A stretch of 64,000 nt of DNA, taken from the NCBI GenBank assembly GCA_012034595.1, contig JAAUPE010000004.1, positions 19,766-83,765 of the forward strand, read 5' to 3'. Both the position numbers and the translations under genes were made by a program. Below the pieces are notes generated by a model. The model did no database searches. It saw only the letters and a list, made by a program, of their open reading frames with translations, and was not told the origin of the DNA. This DNA is from Calothrix sp. CSU_2_0 (GTDB lineage: Bacteria; Cyanobacteriota; Cyanobacteriia; Cyanobacteriales; Nostocaceae). This document shows positions 58,509 through 64,000 of this stretch, in pieces. The stretch's first letter is position 1. Each line of letters begins with the position of its first letter.

Positions 58509-58673
58509 ATGAAATTACGTCATGAAATTAACATTTATTGGAGCGAAGAAGACTCAGCATTTATTGCCGAAGTACCAGAATTAGCTGGTTGTGCTGCTGA
58601 TGGAGAAACCTATCAAGAAGCACTAAAAAATTTAGAAATTATTATGCAGGAATGGATCGAAACTGCCCAATAA
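58509..58673 (+). CDS. HicB-family antitoxin
   Basis: The 54-aa protein MKLRHEINIYWSEEDSAFIA then EVPELAGCAADGETYQEALK is a complete HicB half-fold (partial RNase H fold with DSAFIAEVPEL and the GETYQEAL helix). The usual C-terminal DNA-binding part is absent, as in many short HicB proteins. No hicA toxin is found beside it, so it is an orphan antitoxin. Confidence 0.75.
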   Translation: MKLRHEINIYWSEEDSAFIAEVPELAGCAADGETYQEALKNLEIIMQEWIETAQ

Positions 58674-58759
58674 TTGGGACGCATTATCCCTCAGCCACAG
58701 CAACGATTAATGTCAGCGTAAATTTGTACAATGCTTGTTGTTGGGTCAGAATTTGCCAA

Positions 58760-58816
58760 ATGGAAGGTGTAACAGTGGATTTTGGAACAGTTATTGAATT
58801 AACAGACGAGCAATAA
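58760..58816 (+). pseudogene. 5' fragment of a Uma2-family gene (1)
   Basis: MEGVTVDFGTVIELTDEQ then stop. It repeats the first 17 codons of the gene at 56760 and ends at the same point (GACGAGCAA). Probably a remnant left by deletion of the rest. Confidence 0.75.
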
Positions 58817-58870
58817 TTTAGCTATGATGTAGATACAGAGTATATACATTATACCGCTCGAACTAACAAA

Positions 58871-59113
58871 ATGTTTACAAACATAGCCAAATGGGGAAAT
58901 AGTCTAGCAATTCGGATTCCTCAAAATCTTGCTAAGGAAATCGATTTAGCAGAAGGTTCGGAAGTCGAACTAGAAATTATTGATGGAAGTTTGGTATTGA
59001 AACTAAGTAAACGCAAAAATTATTCTTTAGACGAAATGGTTAGGGGAATAACACCAGAAAATCTGCATGGAGAAGTTGATAGTGGTGCTGCGAAAGGGAA
59101 GGAAGTCTGGTGA
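58871..59113 (+). CDS. MazE-like (AbrB-type) antitoxin
   Basis: The 80-aa protein MFTNIAKWGNSLAIRIPQNL has the swapped-hairpin DNA-binding motif WGNSLAIRIP then LAEGSEVELEIIDGSLVLK, and an acidic C-terminal helix that would block the toxin. It overlaps the next gene by four bases (GTGA), so both are translated together. Confidence 0.88.
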   Translation: MFTNIAKWGNSLAIRIPQNLAKEIDLAEGSEVELEIIDGSLVLKLSKRKNYSLDEMVRGITPENLHGEVDSGAAKGKEVW

Positions 59114-59466
59114 CGGAAAGTAATCGAGAAACTAACATTTATATTCCCGATCGCGGAGATATTGTTTACTTAAATTTTGACCCAACTAAAGGTCATGAAC
59201 AAAGAGGAAAAAGACCAGCTTTTACAGTTTCACCAGCAGGCTATAACAGCAGAACATCTCTGGCTTTATTTATGCCCATTACAAGTCAACAAAAGGGTTA
59301 TCCATTTGAAGTGATTTTACCAGAAATAATGAAAATTAGTGGAGTCATTCTGACAGACCAGATAAAATCTTTGGATTGGCAAGCTAGGAATGCTGAGTTT
59401 GTAGAAAAAGCCAGCCAAAATTTAATTGAGGAAGTGCAAGCAAAAATTGAACCTTTGATTTTTTGA
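59110..59466 (+). CDS. MazF-family mRNA interferase toxin
   Basis: The 118-aa protein (GTG start 59110) has the MazF fold: DRGDIVYLNFDPTKGHEQRG, KRPAFTVSPAGYNSRT, LFMPITSQQKGYPFEV and VILTDQIKSLDWQAR. Arg in EQRGKRP and Thr in MPIT are the conserved catalytic positions. The N-terminal 12 residues (TESNRETNIYIP) are extra. It should cleave single-stranded RNA at short motifs and be held by the antitoxin encoded upstream. Confidence 0.88.
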   Translation: MTESNRETNIYIPDRGDIVYLNFDPTKGHEQRGKRPAFTVSPAGYNSRTSLALFMPITSQQKGYPFEVILPEIMKISGVILTDQIKSLDWQARNAEFVEKASQNLIEEVQAKIEPLIF

Positions 59467-59473
59467 GGATGCA

Positions 59474-59523
59474 ATGGAAGCTTTAACAGGTGATTTTAAA
59501 TCAGTTATCGAGTTAACAGACAT
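59474..59523 (+). pseudogene. 5' fragment of a Uma2-family gene (2)
   Basis: MEALTGDFKSVIELTD, again the start of the gene at 56760, cut at about 59523, where the helicase gene's stop (59525) lies. The three copies bracket the AIPR/HicB/MazEF patch. Confidence 0.75.
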
Positions 59524-59524
59524 T

Positions 59525-61708
59525 TTAACCCAACCATTGCTTTACTAAAACCTGCACCTCATCCAAATCTAAAAAATCATACACAAACGCTTTTCTTAAC
59601 AATGGATAAGGAATATATTCATCATATTTTTGAATTTCTGGAGCTTCGGTATCACTGACCAAATGCTCAGGAATAATTCTTTGTTCGCATAATGAAATAA
59701 TCTCCCCATCCAAAGTTTCAAGCTTATCTTTCGGCAACCTCACAGTCATATAGTAAGGATTTGCACCACCAATACTTTTAATCCCTAAAGAATCCCGACA
59801 AAAGCAATTGAGCAATCTTTCTAAAGTGCGAAATGCCACAGTTCCCATCCAAGGAAAAATCACACATTTCCCCTTTGGTAGCTTAATGACATAGTTTTTA
59901 TCTAATTCTAAATCCTGTGCTAATTTCCTCACAACTTCCAACCTTTTCAACGCATTCGGCTGCAAATAACTATACTCAATATCATCACACAAAATTCGTC
60001 GCATTCGCTGTAAAATTTTAGTATGAATTACCCCACTTCCACCACGCCAAAAAATGCTAGCTTGCCCCTCAACAGATTTAACATTAACTATTTTTTTGCG
60101 AAAATTAACTTCCAAAACTTCCCAATTTCTTCCAGCTAAACCAAATTGACTCCCCACATTTGGCATCATCGCAATACTGCCAATTTGATTCATATCATGC
60201 TTGACTGAAAATTCTAAATTTTCGGGGAAAACAGCATAAAATTGGAAGCGATTAGTAATTTTCTCCCCAGCTAAACCTAAAATTAGCTTCCCTTTATCAG
60301 TTTTTTGAATATGGTCTAACTCCAACAAATAATTTAATAATAGTCTAAAATCATCTTGCGAGATAAACTTAAAAACCGATAAATTCAAAACCTGTTTTGC
60401 TAATGCCGCAGGTGAAACTTCTCCCCTTGCAGCTAAAATACTCATTGTTTGGTGATATAACAAACTCAAAGGATATTTCACTGGTTTAAAAGGTTCTACC
60501 CAACGTTCTTCTACATATAGTTGAATAATTGCAATACTCTGTAATAAATTCCACGGAATTTGCTCAAATATAGGTGCTTCCGACAAAGGTTCATCCTCCG
60601 CACAAACAAACCGCATATCAGCCGATTTACCACGTCTTCCTGTACGTCCTAATCTTTGTAAAAAGCTGGCTACTGACATTGGAGCTTCTAATTGAATTAC
60701 CCGCTCTAAATTACCAATATCAACCCCAACTTCTAAAGTTAAAGTTGCAGCAGTCACCGCAGGTTTATTTTTTTCCCGCATCGCATTTTCAGCAACTTGA
60801 CGCAAACTTGCTGCAATACTGCCATGATGTACATAATAAATATCTGGTTCATTTTCGGAAAGAGCAATTTGTCGCAAAGAAGCAATAATTGACTCAGTTT
60901 GTGATTTATTATTAGCAAAAATTAGGCATTTACTACCTCTACTCAAATTAAAAATATATCTATCATAATTACTAAACTCCGAAACTTGTTCAGCAGAATC
61001 TTTATGTGCTAAATAAAAATGTTCTAAAGCTAATTTAATATTTCTTTTCCCAACTTCAATCGTTGGTGTCATCACTTGTTTATCAGTATCCGATCGCAAC
61101 CAATCTTCTGCTAATAAATAATCACCCAAAGTTGCAGACAAACCAATTCGACGATGTTGTTTTCCTGTAGTATTTGCTAATCTGGCAAGTTGACAAAGTA
61201 TCTGACAACCACGCTCAGTTCCCATAAAAGCGTGAACTTCATCAATAATGACAAAACGTAAATCTCCAAATAATCTAACTAAATCATCATTTTTATTAAT
61301 TAATATACTTTCCAAAGATTCTGGAGTAATTTGCAAAACTCCACGGGGATTTTTTAGTGCTTTATTCTTATAGCTTTGAGAAACATCTCCGTGCCAAGGT
61401 ACAACAGGAATATCAGCTTCCCGTAATAAATCATTAAGTCGTTCAAATTGGTCATTAATCAAAGCTTTAATTGGACCAATATAAATTGCACCAATACTTT
61501 GAGGTTTTTGCTCGTATAATACCGTCACAACTGGCAAAAAAGCAGCTTCTGTTTTACCCGCAGCAGTACCAGCAGCAATTAATAAATGACTATCAGTATC
61601 AAAGATAATTTCACATGCAGCATCTTGAATAGGTCGTAATTCTGTCCAATTATTGTTATATATATATTCTTGGATAAATGGAGCAAGTCGAGAAAAAGTT
61701 TTATTCAT
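59525..61708 (-). CDS. Lhr-type DEAD/DEAH-box helicase
   Basis: The 727-aa protein has helicase motifs in order: LRPIQDAACEI (Q-like), AAGTAAGKTEAAFLP (I), YIGPIKALINDQ (Ia), TPESLE, DEVHAF (II), LSATLGD (III), then TLEVGVDIGNLE and QRLGRTGRRGKSADMR (VI). The C-terminal 350 residues carry the winged-helix and Lhr-core-like region. Lhr-type helicases unwind DNA or RNA-DNA hybrids; a defence role is possible because of the nearby AIPR and toxin genes, but is not shown. Full length, ATG 61708. Confidence 0.88.
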   Translation of the reverse strand: MNKTFSRLAPFIQEYIYNNNWTELRPIQDAACEIIFDTDSHLLIAAGTAAGKTEAAFLPVVTVLYEQKPQSIGAIYIGPIKALINDQFERLNDLLREADIPVVPWHGDVSQSYKNKALKNPRGVLQITPESLESILINKNDDLVRLFGDLRFVIIDEVHAFMGTERGCQILCQLARLANTTGKQHRRIGLSATLGDYLLAEDWLRSDTDKQVMTPTIEVGKRNIKLALEHFYLAHKDSAEQVSEFSNYDRYIFNLSRGSKCLIFANNKSQTESIIASLRQIALSENEPDIYYVHHGSIAASLRQVAENAMREKNKPAVTAATLTLEVGVDIGNLERVIQLEAPMSVASFLQRLGRTGRRGKSADMRFVCAEDEPLSEAPIFEQIPWNLLQSIAIIQLYVEERWVEPFKPVKYPLSLLYHQTMSILAARGEVSPAALAKQVLNLSVFKFISQDDFRLLLNYLLELDHIQKTDKGKLILGLAGEKITNRFQFYAVFPENLEFSVKHDMNQIGSIAMMPNVGSQFGLAGRNWEVLEVNFRKKIVNVKSVEGQASIFWRGGSGVIHTKILQRMRRILCDDIEYSYLQPNALKRLEVVRKLAQDLELDKNYVIKLPKGKCVIFPWMGTVAFRTLERLLNCFCRDSLGIKSIGGANPYYMTVRLPKDKLETLDGEIISLCEQRIIPEHLVSDTEAPEIQKYDEYIPYPLLRKAFVYDFLDLDEVQVLVKQWLG

Positions 61709-61787
61709 ATTAATTTTAGATTTTGGATAGATTCGCTTGCGTTCAGTACAAGCTTTGGATTTGGGATTTTAAAACATCAAATAAATA

Positions 61788-61819
61788 ATACCAATTTGAA
61801 AAATAATTGCGACAGATGG
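61788..61819 (+). mobile_element. relic of the MITE (left half)
   Basis: ATACCAATTTGAAAAATAAT then TGCGACAGATGGA matches the first 32 bp of the 103-bp element with three differences; the rest is gone. Confidence 0.6.
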
Positions 61820-61904
61820 AGTCACGAAAAGCTTATGCAGTAAATATTTCACAATCCAAAATCTAAAATCTAAAATGGTATAACTTTCAATAAGTGATTT
61901 AAAT

Positions 61905-61934
61905 AATATTAGGGCGCATTGCGCCCCTGATATT
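61905..61934 (-). terminator. hairpin after gcvH
   Basis: AATATTAGGGCGC / GCGCCCCTGATATT forms a 6-bp GC core flanked by an A/T stem over the gcvH stop codon. No T-run. Termination is inferred. Confidence 0.45.
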
Positions 61935-62319
61935 AACTTCCTTCGACTTGAAGACTGTATTCGTCTGCTGTCATTGCGTCGTCGATTTCGCTGATGTCGT
62001 CGATACGGACTTTTAATAACCAAGCTTCACCATAAGGGTCATCTGCCACTTGTTCGGGTGCATCTGTCATGGCATCATTACGTTCGAGGATAATGCCTGT
62101 GACGGGTGATTTGAGGTCTTCGACGGCTTTGACTGATTCAATTGTGCCGAAGTTTTCGCCTTTGCTGACGGTTTCTCCCACGTCGGGTAATTCCAGAAAT
62201 ACAATATCTCCTAGTTGGTCTACGGCAAATGCGGTAATGCCAATAGTCGCGATATCTCCTTTTAAACGAACATATTCGTGAGTATCTAGATATTTCAAAT
62301 CTTCAGGATATTCAAAGCC
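61933..62319 (-). CDS. gcvH: glycine cleavage system H protein
   Basis: The start ATG 62319 ([20 protein letters not shown]) follows a AGAGG ribosome site and gives 128 aa. The lipoyl-lysine is Lys65 in [12 protein letters not shown]. The protein carries the aminomethyl group between the P, T and L proteins in photorespiratory glycine breakdown. It is 121 bp downstream of gcvT and probably in the same operon. gcvP, which often follows in cyanobacteria, is not here; the helicase gene takes its place. Confidence 0.95.
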   Translation of the reverse strand, partial: GFEYPEDLKYLDTHEYVRLKGDIATIGITAFAVDQLGDIVFLELPDVGETVSKGENFGTIESVKAVEDLKSPVTGIILERNDAMTDAPEQVADDPYGEAWLLKVRIDDISEIDDAMTADEYSLQVEGS

Positions 62320-62440
62320 CATATCATTAACCTCTACAAAATACAAAAAAGTTTGGAGTTAGTTTAGGTGTTGTGGTCAGTAATCAGCACTTACTAAAAT
62401 TAGCCCAGAACAAATTATTCCTTAAAAGTTAGCAAAATTA

Positions 62441-63577
62441 TCAATTTGTCAAACGAGATTTTGAACGATAGAAGGGACGTTTGACTACTACTGCTGGATA
62501 GGTTTTGCCGCGAATCTCGACTTCTAGCTGTTGTCCTACGGTTGCTAACTCGGTGGGGACGTATGCTAATGCGATCGCATAACCTAGTGTTGGTGAGATT
62601 GTCCCACTGGTGATTTCCCCAACTATTTTACCTGCTGCTAATACTGGATAACCGTGACGGGCGATGTTACGTCCTTGCATTTGTAATCCGACTAATCGAC
62701 GCTTTACTCCTGCTGTTTTTTGCTGTTCTAGGATTTGTCGTCCGATAAATTCCCCTTTGCTGTCGAGATGAACTAACCAACCTAATCCAGCTTCTAGGGG
62801 TGTGGTGGTGTCATCAATGTCTTGTCCGTAAAGTGCCATTGCGGCTTCTAAACGTAGGGTATCTCTGGCTCCAAGTCCCGCAGGAACTACACCTGCTGCT
62901 ATCAGATTTTGCCACAATTCGACACCTGTATCAGCGTCAACCATGATTTCAAACCCGTCTTCTCCTGTGTAACCTGTCCTGGCTAAAAATGCTGGTTTTC
63001 CAAGGATATTAGCTTCGAGGTGTCCGAATGCTTTAACTGGGTTCAAATCTATTTCCATAAATTTTTGCAGTTTTTCCAAGGTTTTTGGTCCTTGGAGGGC
63101 AATCAAAACTTTTTCGCTGGATAAATCTTGGAATTTGATTTCATTTGTATCTAAATGTGATAGTAACCAGGCTTTATCTTTGGCACAGGTGGCAGCGTTA
63201 ACGATTAGTATGCCTTTTTGCTCACTTGTATTGGTTTCACCTTGGTAGTAAAAAATTATATCGTCAATAATTCCACCTTGGGGATTGAGCAAAACACTGT
63301 ATTGAGCTTGACCTGGTTGGAGACGGCTTAAGTCTGATGGAACTAGCTTTTGCAGTTGGGATACTAAATTTTTACCTTGGAGAGTAAATTTGCCCATGTG
63401 GGATATATCGAACATACCTGCATTATTTCTGACAGCTTCATGTTCGCTGGTGATACCGCTAAATTGTACGGGCATATCCCAACCACCAAAGCTGGTAAAT
63501 CTGGCTTTGAGTTTTTGGATTACAGGGTATAGGGGAGTACGGGCAAGGGTTTCGCGAGTGTCGGGATGGTTAGCCAC
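62441..63577 (-). CDS. gcvT: glycine cleavage system T protein (aminomethyltransferase)
   Basis: The 378-aa protein transfers the methylene group from H-protein to tetrahydrofolate. It has FTSFGGWDMPVQFSGITSEH, the folate-site region FDISHMGKF, ARTGYTGEDGFEIMVD and GLGARDTLRLEAAMALYGQD, and the C-terminal GEITSGTISPTLGYAIALAY. Length and motifs are complete. Start ATG 63577 gives MANHPDTRETLARTPLYPVI. It is followed by gcvH. Confidence 0.95.
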   Translation of the reverse strand: MANHPDTRETLARTPLYPVIQKLKARFTSFGGWDMPVQFSGITSEHEAVRNNAGMFDISHMGKFTLQGKNLVSQLQKLVPSDLSRLQPGQAQYSVLLNPQGGIIDDIIFYYQGETNTSEQKGILIVNAATCAKDKAWLLSHLDTNEIKFQDLSSEKVLIALQGPKTLEKLQKFMEIDLNPVKAFGHLEANILGKPAFLARTGYTGEDGFEIMVDADTGVELWQNLIAAGVVPAGLGARDTLRLEAAMALYGQDIDDTTTPLEAGLGWLVHLDSKGEFIGRQILEQQKTAGVKRRLVGLQMQGRNIARHGYPVLAAGKIVGEITSGTISPTLGYAIALAYVPTELATVGQQLEVEIRGKTYPAVVVKRPFYRSKSRLTN

Positions 63578-63874
63578 GGATATTGCTACTGTGTTAGTTC
63601 GATCACTTTATATCGTATTGGAAGACGCGGGAAAATGTGCGATATGCATGATTGCATTAAGCTAAGTTCCTATGGACTCCGAAGGTGACTACCCGTAGGG
63701 TGGACTTGCTACTCATTTGTGTCAACTTAAACTTGAATTCGTGGAGTTAATAGGCGTTTGCGATAAGCGCAGTTTAAGTTTCCGTGTAAAAACCAAAATT
63801 GGGGGATTCTCCCCCAAACCCCCTCCAAATAAGAAGCTTGGAAATTGTGAAATCCCGTAGTGTTGTAAGTACTT
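63578..63874. other. spacer upstream of gcvT
   Basis: It should contain the gcvT promoter. Repeat fragments are seen (CCCGTAGGGTGG near 63705, GCGATAAGCGCAGTTTAAG near 63758). I looked for a glycine riboswitch and found no clear one. Confidence 0.4.
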
Positions 63875-64000
63875 AGGGCTTGCTGATTAAAGATGAAACC
63901 CTTGTAGAAACAGTGATTGAGGTCGATAGGTTGGTAAAAAGTGCAAGAAAATCAGGTAAAATTGCTCAAAACCCTAACATAGGCATAGAAAATGTATAGA
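63875..64000 (+). mobile_element. probable end of an insertion sequence entering the window
   Basis: AGGGCTTGCTGATTAAAGAT and the following 100 bp, including GTCGATAGGTTGGTAAAAAG and AACCCTAACATAGGC, resemble from memory the terminal region of an IS4-like element of Nostoc. The other end and transposase would lie to the right. Not verified. Confidence 0.35.

Noticed and set aside
63578..63874. Glycine riboswitch upstream of gcvT
   Set aside because: I could not find the conserved paired aptamer core; the stretch shows only repeat fragments.

Overview
The window comes from the chromosome of a filamentous, heterocyst-forming cyanobacterium (Nostocales type). The evidence is abundant HIP1 octamers (GCGATCGC), chlH for Mg-chelatase, pxcA/cemA, nifH, a broken hetP-like gene, seven-base tandem repeats in spacers, and many PAS/GAF sensor proteins. 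No species can be named from sequence alone.

Layout. 1-2.8 kb: 5' part of a GAF/PAS sensor protein, a MITE and a truncated VWA gene. 2.8-6.95 kb: the most unusual block. A TROVE+VWA (Ro60-like) gene is preceded, on the same strand, by a cluster of Y-RNA-like non-coding RNAs. Two carry a normal tRNA-like body (anticodons UAG and CUU), one a circularly permuted tRNA-Thr-like body, and one a copy of the 23S rRNA helix 69 region. An uncharacterised 206-aa protein and a 66-aa protein lie in the same run, and a strong sigma70-type promoter sits at its head. 7-13.5 kb: small housekeeping and regulatory genes (MpsC/DUF2294, NarL-type regulator, LprI-like, fabG, y-type thioredoxin) mixed with debris of toxin-antitoxin and DUF262/HEPN genes. 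13.5-21.5 kb: dapB, a Zur/Fur-box-controlled COG0523 GTPase with two phosphoesterase-like genes (one catalytically dead), a histidine kinase and a RibD-like reductase.

21.6-27.5 kb: a decayed chromosomal integron. Two pieces of an integron integrase, four attC-like sites, four copies of a ~134-bp conserved segment and several toxin-antitoxin cassettes lie between an IS200/IS605-type hairpin and a second MITE. 27.7-42.5 kb: a molybdopterin oxidoreductase/cytochrome b pair, a frameshifted hetP, signalling proteins (degenerate histidine kinase, AAA-GGDEF protein, class III adenylate cyclase), a site-2 protease, pxcA and a helicase-like ATPase.

42.5-57.3 kb: housekeeping genes (pdxH, AI-2E transporter, scpA, NDP-sugar pyrophosphorylase), a solitary nifH, an Rpn-type nuclease with a 12-bp minisatellite, and chlH. 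57.4-61.7 kb: a small defence and toxin-antitoxin patch (Uma2, truncated AIPR, HicB, MazEF, Lhr-like helicase). 61.9-63.6 kb: gcvT-gcvH. The right edge appears to enter an insertion sequence.

Four otherwise intact genes are each broken by loss of one base in a short homopolymer (29.8, 31.4, 38.2 and 42.2 kb). This may be sequencing error or real decay and should be checked before calling them pseudogenes.
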